The position numbers and the translations under genes were made by a program. A DNA stretch of 48,069 bases from VRUE01 sp036403515 (GTDB lineage Bacteria; Actinomycetota; Thermoleophilia; Solirubrobacterales; 70-9): the NCBI GenBank assembly GCA_036403515.1, contig DASWQV010000042.1:1-48069 (forward strand). The letters run 5' to 3'. The notes beneath the pieces were generated by a model. The model did no database searches, had not been told where the DNA came from, and saw nothing but the letters and a program-made list of their open reading frames with translations. Positions 1-6,601 of this stretch are shown in pieces. The first letter of the stretch is position 1; each line of letters opens with the position of its first letter.

Positions 1-2
1 GC

Positions 3-140
3 TTCACCGGCGAAGGCGACGTCAGCGCCTACGTGCGGATCGGCGGCACGATCGACTGTCCCGCCCCGCAGGTGGAGGTGCAGACCTTCGACGGGGGAGT
101 GCGGACGCGGGAGCCTTTTTACGTGGCGCTTTGGGGGTAG
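3..140 (+). CDS. C-terminal end of an unknown protein (5' truncated)
   Basis: The window opens inside a reading frame that runs from base 3 to a TAG at 138-140. It encodes 45 residues ending in ...REPFYVALWG. Third positions are nearly all G or C, as in confirmed genes here, so it is very likely coding. The pattern of short beta-like stretches (AYVRIGG, VEVQTF, PFYVAL) suggests a beta-rich domain, but I recognise no family. The rest of the gene lies outside the window. It is followed by the operator and promoter of the rhodanese-ThiF gene. Confidence 0.6.
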   Translation, partial: FTGEGDVSAYVRIGGTIDCPAPQVEVQTFDGGVRTREPFYVALWG

Positions 141-176
141 GGCTGAGCGCGCAATTGAAGCTGGACGTCACCTCCT

Positions 177-196
177 CGCTATACTTTTTGAAGTAA
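177..196 (+). promoter_or_regulatory. Sulfur-gene promoter/operator, copy 1
   Basis: The 20-mer CGCTATACTTTTTGAAGTAA occurs here and again, identical, at 1751-1770. It holds a TATACT -10 box (180-185) in the GCTANNNT context common in this window, overlapped by the inverted repeat TACTT-TTTG-AAGTA (182-195). A TTGAAG at 155-160 could be a weak -35 (19-base spacer). The inverted repeat would cover the transcription start, a classic repressor position. An Rrf2-type cysteine or Fe-S regulator is an inference. Confidence 0.65.
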
Positions 197-225
197 AGCT
201 GATCGGGATTTAGGAGATTTGGCTG

Positions 226-1422
226 ATGGCCACTACTGGTGCGGATACCGAGCGCAAGCAGGTCGAGGAGATCGAGGCCTTTGAGGCTGCGCAGGAGATC
301 GAGGGCGGCGATGTCGTTCTGATCGATACGCGGGAGCCGCACGAGTATCAGGAGGCCCATCTCGAGAACGGCAGGCTGGTGCCGCCGGGGCTGCTGGGCG
401 ACGAGATCGCCGCTGCCGCGCCCGACAAATCGGCTCGCACGATCGTCTACTGCCGCAGCGGCAACCGCTCCTACAAGGCGGCCGAGCAGATGGAAGCCCT
501 CGGCTACACCGACGTCGCCTCGATGGCCGGCGGGATCCTCGCCTGGCAGGAACAAGGACTGCCGGTGGTCGCCGCTTCCGGGATGACCGCCGAGCAGCGC
601 GACCGCTACTCGCGCCACACCCTGCTGCCCGAGGTCGGCGTCGACGGCCAGCTGAAGATGCTGGGCGCCAAGGTGCTGCTGCTTGGCGCCGGCGGTCTCG
701 GCGCTCCGACCGCCCTGTATCTCGCCGCCGCCGGCATCGGCACGATCGGGCTCGTCGACGACGACGTCGTCGACGCCTCCAATCTGCAGCGCCAGGTGAT
801 CCACAACACCGAGCGGATCGGGATGGCGAAGACCGAGTCGGCCCGCATCTTCATCGAAGGGCTGAACCCCGACGTCAAGGTCGTCGAGCACAACGGCCGG
901 CTCGACGCGAGCAACATCCTCGACGTGATCGAGGACTACGACATCATCGTCGACGGCGCCGACAACTTTCCCACCCGCTATCTGCTGAACGACGCTTCGG
1001 TGCGGCTGCGCAAGCCGGTCGTCTCCGCCTCGATCCTCGGCTTCGACGGCCAGATCTCGACCTTTGCGCCCTACGAGGGCCCCTGCTATCGCTGCCTCTA
1101 TCCGACCCCGCCTCCGGCCGAGCTGGCCCCCAGCTGCTCGGCCAATGGAGTGCTCGGGGTGATGGCGGGGACGATGGGCACCCTGCAGGCCAACGAGGTG
1201 ATCAAGCTGATCCTCGGCAAGGGCGAACCGCTGATCGGTCGCCTCTTGCTCTACGACGCGTTGGGGACCCGCTTCACCGAGCTGAAGGTCCGCCGCGACC
1301 CCGACTGCCCGATCTGCGGCGAGGGGGCCGAGGAGATCCCCGAGTCGGAGATGGGGAAGTTTCCCGACTACGATGCCTTCTGCGCCGGCGCCGGCGGCGA
1401 TCGTCAGACGCTGGCCTCCTAG
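226..1422 (+). CDS. Rhodanese-ThiF/MoeB fusion: sulfur-carrier activating enzyme for CysO
   Basis: This 398-residue protein joins a rhodanese domain (about 15-115; active-site loop CRSGNRS with Cys76) to an E1-like ThiF/MoeB domain (about 123-380). The E1 part shows the nucleotide loop GAGGLG (154-159), the DGADNFPTRYLLND stretch, and two CxxC pairs (287/290 and 361/364) that should bind zinc. E1 enzymes of this family adenylate the C-terminal Gly-Gly of a ubiquitin-like carrier, and rhodanese domains hand over persulfide sulfur. The next gene is such a carrier (CysO), so the protein probably makes CysO thiocarboxylate. In the known mycobacterial MoeZ the rhodanese domain is C-terminal; here it is N-terminal. 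The start ATG has an AGGAG site at 212-216. Confidence 0.9.
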   Translation: MATTGADTERKQVEEIEAFEAAQEIEGGDVVLIDTREPHEYQEAHLENGRLVPPGLLGDEIAAAAPDKSARTIVYCRSGNRSYKAAEQMEALGYTDVASMAGGILAWQEQGLPVVAASGMTAEQRDRYSRHTLLPEVGVDGQLKMLGAKVLLLGAGGLGAPTALYLAAAGIGTIGLVDDDVVDASNLQRQVIHNTERIGMAKTESARIFIEGLNPDVKVVEHNGRLDASNILDVIEDYDIIVDGADNFPTRYLLNDASVRLRKPVVSASILGFDGQISTFAPYEGPCYRCLYPTPPPAELAPSCSANGVLGVMAGTMGTLQANEVIKLILGKGEPLIGRLLLYDALGTRFTELKVRRDPDCPICGEGAEEIPESEMGKFPDYDAFCAGAGGDRQTLAS

Positions 1423-1430
1423 GCTAGGAT
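1422..1430 (+). promoter_or_regulatory. Extended -10 box before cysO
   Basis: GGCTAGGAT ends 10 bases before the cysO ATG, and no Shine-Dalgarno sequence is visible. It matches the GCTANNNT pattern seen before several genes here and would give a leaderless cysO transcript in addition to read-through from the E1 gene. This is pattern-based inference. Confidence 0.4.
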
Positions 1431-1440
1431 CACCGCCCTC

Positions 1441-1713
1441 ATGGCGACCGTTCGCATACCTCCCGTGCTGCGCCCGCAAACGGGCGGCCAGTCCGAGGTC
1501 GAGGCGGCCGGCTCCAACGTAGGCGAGGTCCTACGCTCCCTCACCGCCGATCACCCCGCCACCGCTGAGCAGCTCTTCGGCGAGGACGGCGACCTCAACC
1601 GCTACGTCAACGTCTACCTCAACGACGAGGACGTTCGGGTTCTGGATGACCTGGGTACCCCGGTCAAGGACGGCGACACCGTGGTCATCCTGCCGGCGAT
1701 GGCCGGCGGTTGA
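1441..1713 (+). CDS. cysO: CysO, ubiquitin-like sulfur carrier for cysteine synthesis
   Basis: This 90-residue protein has the MoaD/ThiS beta-grasp pattern (MATVRIPPVLRP at the start, YVNVYLNDEDVR in the middle, GDTVVILPAMAGG at the end). The terminal Gly-Gly is exposed for adenylation. Such carriers bear sulfur as a C-terminal thiocarboxylate. The identity as CysO rather than MoaD rests on the neighbours: an E1 enzyme upstream, and cysM and mec downstream. This is the same gene set as the characterised Mycobacterium tuberculosis mec-cysO-cysM system, in which cysteine is built on the carrier's C terminus. It begins 18 bases after the E1 stop. No close Shine-Dalgarno site is seen; a -10-like box 10 bases upstream may make it leaderless. 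Confidence 0.92.
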   Translation: MATVRIPPVLRPQTGGQSEVEAAGSNVGEVLRSLTADHPATAEQLFGEDGDLNRYVNVYLNDEDVRVLDDLGTPVKDGDTVVILPAMAGG

Positions 1714-1750
1714 AAAAGCTTTCGTAAAGCTCCACGGGCCGCAAGCCCGA

Positions 1751-1770
1751 CGCTATACTTTTTGAAGTAA
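1751..1770 (+). promoter_or_regulatory. Sulfur-gene promoter/operator, copy 2
   Basis: This is an exact copy of the 20-mer at 177-196, ending 14 bases before the cysM start codon. TATACT (1754-1759) would place the transcription start near 1766, inside the AAGTA half of the inverted repeat, leaving a leader of about 20 bases. cysM therefore probably has its own promoter, co-regulated with the E1 gene. Confidence 0.65.
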
Positions 1771-1784
1771 GGGACTGGCGAGCT

Positions 1785-2744
1785 ATGTCTGAACTTCTCA
1801 ACCGACCCTGCGGGGGACGCTTCGGCAACATCGTCGAGTCGATCGGCAACACGCCGCTGGTCGAGTTGCCACGCCTGACTCCCAATCCTGAGGTCCGCAT
1901 CTACGCCAAGCTCGAGGGCCACAACCCGACCGGGTCGGTCAAGGACCGCGTCGCCAAGTCGATGATCGGGGCGGCCGAGGCCGAGGGCGCGATCGCGCCG
2001 GGCCAGACGATCCTCGAGCCGACCTCGGGTAACACCGGCATCGCGCTGGGCATGATCTGCCGCCGCAAGGGCTACAAGCTCAAGGTCGTGATGCCCGACA
2101 ACGTCACCGAGGAGCGCAGCCAGCTGCTCGCGATGTACGGGGCGGAGATCGTCTATTCCGAGGGCGCCAAGGGCTCGAACGGCGCCGTCGAGGTCGCCCT
2201 GGAGATGGCTCAGGACTCCCAGTACTACATGCCCTACCAGTACGGCAACGAGGCCAACCCGCTCGCCCATTACAACGGCACCGCGCTGGAGATCCTCGAA
2301 GAGCTCGACGAGGTGACCGCTTTCGTCGGGGGTCTCGGCACCGGCGGCACCCTGATGGGCAACGGCCGCCGGCTGAAGGAGGAAAACCCCGAGACGCTGA
2401 TCGTCGCTGCCGAGCCGATGCAGGGCGAGATGGTCGATGGCCTGCGCTCGCTCAGCGACGGCTTCATCCCGCCGATCATCGACATCTCGCTCCTCGATCG
2501 CAAGATCATGGTCTCCAACCGCGACGCGATCGTCTGGACCAAGAAACTGCTCGACGAGGAGGGCGTCTTCGCCGGTGTCTCCTCCGGCGCGATCGCTGCG
2601 ATCGCCGCCCGCATCGCAGGCGAGCTGGACAGCGGCAACGTCGTCTTCCTGATCCCCGACGACGGCTGGAAGTACCTCTCATCCGGCGTCTACACCAAGC
2701 CGATCGAGGAGATCGAAAACCTCGACTCGACCGTTTGGTGGTAG
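1785..2744 (+). CDS. cysM: CysM, CysO-thiocarboxylate-dependent cysteine synthase
   Basis: This is a 319-residue fold-type II PLP enzyme of the cysteine synthase family. The PLP lysine is Lys53 in NPTGSVKDR, and the substrate loop TSGNTG follows. Features match mycobacterial CysM rather than CysK: the GLRSLSDGF stretch, whose Arg corresponds to the residue that recognises O-phosphoserine, and the closing segment DDGWKYLSSGVYT with a C terminus ending in Trp. CysM adds sulfur from CysO thiocarboxylate to the aminoacrylate made from O-phosphoserine, giving CysO-cysteine. This is a route that resists oxidative stress. The gene has its own promoter/operator copy and is followed 16 bases later by mec. 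Confidence 0.93.
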   Translation: MSELLNRPCGGRFGNIVESIGNTPLVELPRLTPNPEVRIYAKLEGHNPTGSVKDRVAKSMIGAAEAEGAIAPGQTILEPTSGNTGIALGMICRRKGYKLKVVMPDNVTEERSQLLAMYGAEIVYSEGAKGSNGAVEVALEMAQDSQYYMPYQYGNEANPLAHYNGTALEILEELDEVTAFVGGLGTGGTLMGNGRRLKEENPETLIVAAEPMQGEMVDGLRSLSDGFIPPIIDISLLDRKIMVSNRDAIVWTKKLLDEEGVFAGVSSGAIAAIAARIAGELDSGNVVFLIPDDGWKYLSSGVYTKPIEEIENLDSTVWW

Positions 2745-2760
2745 GTCTCTTCAGCCGCAG

Positions 2761-3159
2761 ATGCGAATCGCGCAGAGCCTGATCGACGAGATGGTCGCGC
2801 ATGCGCGCGCCGACCTGCCCAACGAGTGCTGCGGGATGGTCGGCGGCGCCGGGGGTGAGGCGAGCGTGGTGGTTCCGGTGGTCAACTCGGCTGCCAGCCC
2901 ATTGCGCTTCGAGATGGACCCGCAGGGCCAATACAACGCGCTGAAGGACATCGAAGACGACGGTAAGGAGCTGCTCGCGATCTACCACTCGCACACCAAG
3001 AGCGCGGCCTATCCGTCGCAGACTGACGTCAACCAGGCGGTCAACTGGCCAGACGCGATCTACCTGATCGTCTCGTTGAGGGAGCCGGATGCGCCCGATG
3101 TCAAGGGCTACTGGCTCAAAGACCTGAAGATCGCCGATGCCGAGCTCGTCGTCGAGTAG
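2761..3159 (+). CDS. mec: Mec, JAMM zinc peptidase releasing cysteine from CysO
   Basis: This is a 132-residue JAB1/MPN+ (JAMM) metalloprotease. The catalytic set is visible: Glu22 in NECCG, then HSH at 76-78 and S-x-x-D at 86-89 (HSHTKSAAYPSQTD). In M. tuberculosis, Mec cuts the CysO-cysteine adduct to free cysteine and regenerate the carrier. Synteny with E1, cysO and cysM makes the same role likely. Its end overlaps the start of the following DUF2007 gene by 23 bases, indicating a shared transcript. Confidence 0.92.
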   Translation: MRIAQSLIDEMVAHARADLPNECCGMVGGAGGEASVVVPVVNSAASPLRFEMDPQGQYNALKDIEDDGKELLAIYHSHTKSAAYPSQTDVNQAVNWPDAIYLIVSLREPDAPDVKGYWLKDLKIADAELVVE

Positions 3160-3370
3160 CAACCGACCGGTCAAGGTCGCCTACGCGCTGAACCAGATGG
3201 AGGCGGAGATGATCCAGGGCCTGCTCGGCGAGCACGGCATCCCGAGCATGATCCAGCGGACCGTCGACAACCCCGAGTTTCTCGCCGCGGGGCCGCGCCA
3301 GATCCTCGTGCCAGAGGCTGTCGCCGAGGAGGCTCGCGAAGTCCTCGAGGGGACGCCGGGCGCCAGCTAG
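3137..3370 (+). CDS. DUF2007-family small protein
   Basis: This 77-residue protein begins with a Ser/Asn-rich leader and continues as VAYALNQMEAEMIQGLLGEHGIP...FLAAGPRQILVPEAVAEEAREVL. That is the pattern of DUF2007, a small ferredoxin-like 'putative signal transducing protein' domain of unknown function. It overlaps mec by 23 bases in another frame, so it belongs to the cysteine operon by position. A functional link to sulfur metabolism is only inferred. Its TAG stop shares the palindrome CTAG with the stop of the convergent gene on the other strand. Confidence 0.75.
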   Translation: MPSSSSSSNRPVKVAYALNQMEAEMIQGLLGEHGIPSMIQRTVDNPEFLAAGPRQILVPEAVAEEAREVLEGTPGAS

Positions 3371-4122
3371 TCGAGGCTCGGCCGCAGAACCTCGCGCAGG
3401 TAGTCGCGCCAGGCGCCCTCGATTTCTCCGACGCGAGCCTCGAAGGCGGCTTCCAGGGTTGGCGTCGTGCCGCCGGGGAGCAGCTGGAGGGCGAGGCGCT
3501 CGCAGGCTTCCGGGCCGCGCTCGAGCTCCAGCAAGTCGAAAATGGTCCCACCGAGGATGACCGCGTCCCGACGCGAGGGCGGGAACGATGGCCGGGAGCT
3601 CTCGCGCAGGCGGCGGATCACCGCCGCGCGATAGAAGCCCACCTGTCGCGAGAAGTACTGCGCGCCACCTTCGACCAGCCACGCCCAGCGCAGGTAGCGG
3701 GCGAAGCGGCGTGGGGTCCAGGATGGCGGGAGCTCGGGATTGTTGGCGGCTACCACCAGCTGCGCGTAGAGGCGCTCGGCGGTTCCGCGCAGCGCCTCGC
3801 GCGAATCGTCTCCGGCGGCGCGGCGCTCCATGTGAGGGTCGTTGAGCACATGCAGCTCGCTCGCCATCGCCCAGCCGGCCAGGTACCGGCGCCCGGCCGG
3901 CGCTGCCGACCAGCGCGCCGCGGGGAGGAACGGGTGGGCCATCGCCAGCCAGGCCGGGTTGGTGTGGACGACGACCGTGATCTCACCCGGCACCCGCTCG
4001 AAACGGTCCTCGAGCCGCAACCGCAGTTCCTCCATCCGGTCGAGGATGCGCTCCGCAAAGGCGGCGTCGCCGCTGTCATGGCGGGCCGTAAAGCTCAGCG
4101 ACTGCGTCTCGACCCACGGCAT
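3367..4122 (-). CDS. Peptidase-MA-like protein lacking HExxH
   Basis: This 251-residue protein has a stretch WLVEGGAQYFS (148-158) that resembles the second zinc-ligand motif of peptidase-MA-like gluzincins (W-x-x-E-G-x-A-x-Y). About 30 residues earlier, where HExxH should stand, the sequence is TAERLYAQLVVA, with no His-Glu pair. The protein may be a catalytically dead relative or only superficially similar. An N-terminal segment, RVPGEITVVVHTNPAWLAMA, also recalls that family. No signal peptide is evident. The start ATG lacks a Shine-Dalgarno site but has TAGGCT 8 bases upstream. It converges on the cysteine operon with overlapping stops. Confidence 0.6.
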   Translation of the reverse strand: MPWVETQSLSFTARHDSGDAAFAERILDRMEELRLRLEDRFERVPGEITVVVHTNPAWLAMAHPFLPAARWSAAPAGRRYLAGWAMASELHVLNDPHMERRAAGDDSREALRGTAERLYAQLVVAANNPELPPSWTPRRFARYLRWAWLVEGGAQYFSRQVGFYRAAVIRRLRESSRPSFPPSRRDAVILGGTIFDLLELERGPEACERLALQLLPGGTTPTLEAAFEARVGEIEGAWRDYLREVLRPSLD

Positions 4123-4130
4123 AAAGCGCG

Positions 4131-4136
4131 AGCCTA
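4131..4136 (-). promoter_or_regulatory. -10-like box (TAGGCT) before the peptidase-like gene
   Basis: On the minus strand TAGGCT ends 8 bases before the ATG at 4122, directly adjoining the arm of the inverted repeat at 4137-4237. The spacing suggests a leaderless transcript. Confidence 0.35.
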
Positions 4137-4237
4137 CTAAGGCTGGCTGACCAAGCAGATCAAGGACGCAGGGAGCGCGGCGTGCTCAGCACGCAAGCGA
4201 CCGAGGACGCCGATATGCGCCGGTCAGCCAGCCTTAG
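4137..4237. repeat. 101-bp element with perfect 16-bp terminal inverted repeats
   Basis: CTAAGGCTGGCTGACC (4137-4152) is exactly complementary to GGTCAGCCAGCCTTAG (4222-4237). Inside is a second palindrome, GCGTGCT-C-AGCACGC (4180-4194). The right arm contains the TAA stop of the DUF1802 gene, and the left arm adjoins the next gene's likely promoter. It could act as a terminator between two genes on the same strand, but there is no U tract, and the nested structure looks more like a small mobile or REP-type element. Confidence 0.7.
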
Positions 4238-4863
4238 ACCAAGGCAGGCTCTGCTGCGCCGCACACGCTCAGGATCTCGGCGCGAGCGCGGTCGAACTCT
4301 TCGTCGGCCATCACCGGCGTTCCCTCGAAGGGGAGTTCGCGGTCGACCTCGACCCAGGAGCGGCAGCCGTGGTACTCCTCGCGGACGCGGACCGTGACCG
4401 GTCGCGGAATGCGGTGGACCCGCAGCAGCAGCACGTGGAGGGGATGACGACGCTTCCAGTTGAGCCGCTTCTCGGCGTAATCCGGAGTCCAGACGTAATA
4501 GGGCGAGAGGCCGTCGACGGCGCGGGGATCGGTGACCGTAATGTGGTCGGTGACCTCGGCCCAGGCACGCAGGCGGACCCTTTCCGGCTGCGAGATGCCG
4601 CCGTCCTGGATCAGTGCCGCGGGGGGCGGCTCCTCATCAGGCCAAACGCCCTCCTCGAGCGCGCGACCCAGCTCGGGGTGGTGGGACTCGCGCACCAGAT
4701 TGTTTTGCTGGTGGTCGAAGGTGGGGTAGAGGAAGAAGCGCTCGTGCTCCAGCTCGAAGTGCTTGTTCTCCTCGCGGATCCCGCCCTTGCGGAGGGTCAG
4801 TAGTTGCTCGCCCTCGGCGAGCGCGCGGACCGTTACAGCCCATTCCTTGAAAGCGATTGGCAT
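4234..4863 (-). CDS. DUF1802 family protein
   Basis: The protein starts MPIAFKEWAVTVRALAEGEQLLTLRKGGIREE and continues with FELEHERFFLYPTFDHQ, the hallmark of DUF1802, a family of unknown function. I chose the ATG at 4863 because the family begins at this point; an in-frame ATG 57 bases further upstream would add a weakly supported leader. The product is about 209 residues, predicted soluble, with no recognised catalytic motif. A CRP-like palindrome and a TAGAAT box lie upstream. The stop codon falls in the arm of the inverted-repeat element. Confidence 0.75.
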   Translation of the reverse strand: MPIAFKEWAVTVRALAEGEQLLTLRKGGIREENKHFELEHERFFLYPTFDHQQNNLVRESHHPELGRALEEGVWPDEEPPPAALIQDGGISQPERVRLRAWAEVTDHITVTDPRAVDGLSPYYVWTPDYAEKRLNWKRRHPLHVLLLRVHRIPRPVTVRVREEYHGCRSWVEVDRELPFEGTPVMADEEFDRARAEILSVCGAAEPALV

Positions 4864-4961
4864 TTGGAGTCGTACCTTTAGAAGGTTGGTTGCATCAAAA
4901 AGACTGGGAAGGGGGAACATTCAGACCCCATTCCAGGATGAGAAGCCCGCCCGGATTCGGC

Positions 4962-5009
4962 ATTCTAGACGAGTACGCCGCGATCTCCAAATATGTGACG
5001 AAGGTCACG
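4962..5009 (-). promoter_or_regulatory. Possible CRP-type site and promoter for the DUF1802 gene
   Basis: TGTGA-CGAAGG-TCACG (4994-5009) fits the CRP/FNR-family pattern TGTGA-N6-TCACA with one end mismatch. On the minus strand TAGAAT (4962-4967) lies downstream. The palindrome centre would sit about 46 bases before the inferred transcription start, close to the usual class II activator position. Regulator identity is inferred from the pattern only. Confidence 0.4.
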
Positions 5010-5037
5010 TCTATCCCATCTCTGTAGAAGCTCGAGG

Positions 5038-6549
5038 TCACGAAGTTCCGTAGGCGCCGCCGCCTGGGGTTTCGATTCGGATCGAGTCGCCGGGTTGCAG
5101 CTTGCCCTCGGTCTTGCTGGGCACGGGCTCACCGTTGTGGAGATTGCGGCCCGGCGCTCCGTCGCCCCCGCCTTCGCGCCCTCTGGGCGGGTGGCGGCGT
5201 CGCTCGCTGATCAGCGAATAGCTGATCGGGACCAGCGCTTCGATCTCGCGAACGATTCCGTCACCGCCACGGTATTGGCCCTCGCCGCCGCTGTCGTGGC
5301 GCAGCGAGAGCTCACGGACGCGGAGGGGGAATTCGCTCTCGAGCGCCTCGACCGGTGTGTTGAGCGTGTTTGACATCGCCACGTGGATCGCGTTTGGCCC
5401 GTCGGCGTCGGGGCAGGCGCCTTGGCCACCGCCGAGCGTCTCGTAGTAGGTGAAGTCCTCTCCCGCCAGCGTCAGGTTGTTCATCGTGCCCTGGCCCTGG
5501 GCGGGCACCGGCCGAGCGCCGGAGAAGGCGGCGATGACGAGGTCGGCGACGCGGCTCGAGGTCTCGACGTTGCCGGCGGCGACCGCGGCGGGAGCTCGGG
5601 CGTTGAGCAGGCAGCCCTGCGGTGCGATGACCTCAATCGGCCGGTAGGCGCCGGCCGAGGGCGGCGCCTCGGGATCGGTCAGCACGCGCACCGCGAAGAA
5701 AGCCGCCGACTTGGTCACCGAGAGAGGGCAGTTCAAGTTGCCCTCGACCTGCGGGTCGGTTCCGCTGAAGTCGAGGGTCAGGTGGTCGTCGCGGATTGTC
5801 GCCTCGACCCGTAGGGCGATCTCGCGAGACTCGCCTCCGGCGTCGTCCTCGAGCAGGTCCTCAGCGGCGTATGTGCCGTTGGGCAGCGCCGATAGGGCCG
5901 CGCGGGTGCGGCGCTCGGCGTAGGCGAGGATCTCCGTCATCCCCACGCGCAACGGCTCGGGACCGTAGCGCTCGGCCAGCTCGGTGAGGCGCAGCGTGCC
6001 GGTCCTGTTCGCCGCAGCCTGGGCTCGCAGGTCGGCGAGGCGCTGGCGCGGGAAGCGCATCTGGGAGGTGAGCTCGCGGAGGGCGTCGGGATCGGCCGCG
6101 GTGGGCGGGATTACGACGCCCTCTTGATCGAGCGTGGTCGAGCGCGCAGGCATGCTGCCCGGGGTCGGTCCGCCGACATCGGCGTGGTGGGCACGGCAGG
6201 CCGCAAACCCGATCACCTCCTCCTCGACGAAGACGGGAGAGATCAAGGTGATGTCAGGCAGGTGGGTCCCGCCTCGGTATGGGTCGTTGAGGATCCACGA
6301 GCTGCCGCGGCGTTGCTCCTGGCCGAGGACGGCAGCGACCGCGTCCGGCATCGAGCCGAGGTGGACCGGGATGTGCTCCGCCTGCATGACCAGCTCGCCG
6401 CCGGCGTCGAACAGGGCGGTCGAGCAGTCGTGGCGCTCCTTGATGTTGGCCGAGTAGGCCGAGCGGATCAGCGCCGCGCCCATCTCGTCGCAGGCAGCGC
6501 GCAGACCGCCGATCATCACCTGCAGCGCGATCGGATCGAGGGTGCTCAT
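5038..6549 (-). CDS. hyuB: Hydantoinase B / oxoprolinase family subunit
   Basis: This 503-residue protein has the typical HyuB start (DPIALQVMIGGLRAACDEMGAALIRSAYSANIKERHDCS) followed by DAGGELVMQAEHIPVHLGSMP and ILNDPYRGGTHLPDITLISPVF. HyuB is the partner of HyuA in ATP-dependent N-methylhydantoinase, 5-oxoprolinase and acetophenone-carboxylase-type enzymes. The substrate cannot be told from sequence. The hyuA gene lies just upstream on the same strand, 37 bases away, as is usual for the complex. The start ATG at 6549 is preceded by GGAG, which sits at the foot of a hairpin. Confidence 0.9.
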   Translation of the reverse strand: MSTLDPIALQVMIGGLRAACDEMGAALIRSAYSANIKERHDCSTALFDAGGELVMQAEHIPVHLGSMPDAVAAVLGQEQRRGSSWILNDPYRGGTHLPDITLISPVFVEEEVIGFAACRAHHADVGGPTPGSMPARSTTLDQEGVVIPPTAADPDALRELTSQMRFPRQRLADLRAQAAANRTGTLRLTELAERYGPEPLRVGMTEILAYAERRTRAALSALPNGTYAAEDLLEDDAGGESREIALRVEATIRDDHLTLDFSGTDPQVEGNLNCPLSVTKSAAFFAVRVLTDPEAPPSAGAYRPIEVIAPQGCLLNARAPAAVAAGNVETSSRVADLVIAAFSGARPVPAQGQGTMNNLTLAGEDFTYYETLGGGQGACPDADGPNAIHVAMSNTLNTPVEALESEFPLRVRELSLRHDSGGEGQYRGGDGIVREIEALVPISYSLISERRRHPPRGREGGGDGAPGRNLHNGEPVPSKTEGKLQPGDSIRIETPGGGAYGTS

Positions 6550-6556
6550 TTTTTCT

Positions 6557-6601
6557 CCGTGGTCGAGTTGGTCGCTCTATGGGCGACTAAGTCGACCACG
6601 G
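6557..6601. repeat. Hairpin at the hyuA-hyuB junction
   Basis: CCGTGGTCGA (6557-6566) pairs perfectly with TCGACCACGG (6592-6601), and GTCGC/GCGAC extend the stem inside. The structure covers the hyuA stop codon and touches the hyuB ribosome site. It lacks a U tract on the coding strand, so RNA processing or translational tuning between the two subunits is more likely than termination. Confidence 0.55.

Noticed and set aside
22..1479. A 485-residue minus-strand open frame over the rhodanese-ThiF gene
   Set aside because: The sense strand carries intact rhodanese and E1 motifs; the antisense product has only composition-driven repeats of Gly, Ala and Asp.
4137..4237. The inverted repeat considered as a tRNA or small structured RNA gene
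   Set aside because: No cloverleaf, TPsiC-like sequence or anticodon arm can be drawn; only two nested hairpins.
6557..6601. The hyuA-hyuB hairpin as an intrinsic terminator
   Set aside because: On the coding strand the stem is followed by A residues, not U, and hyuB must be transcribed through it.
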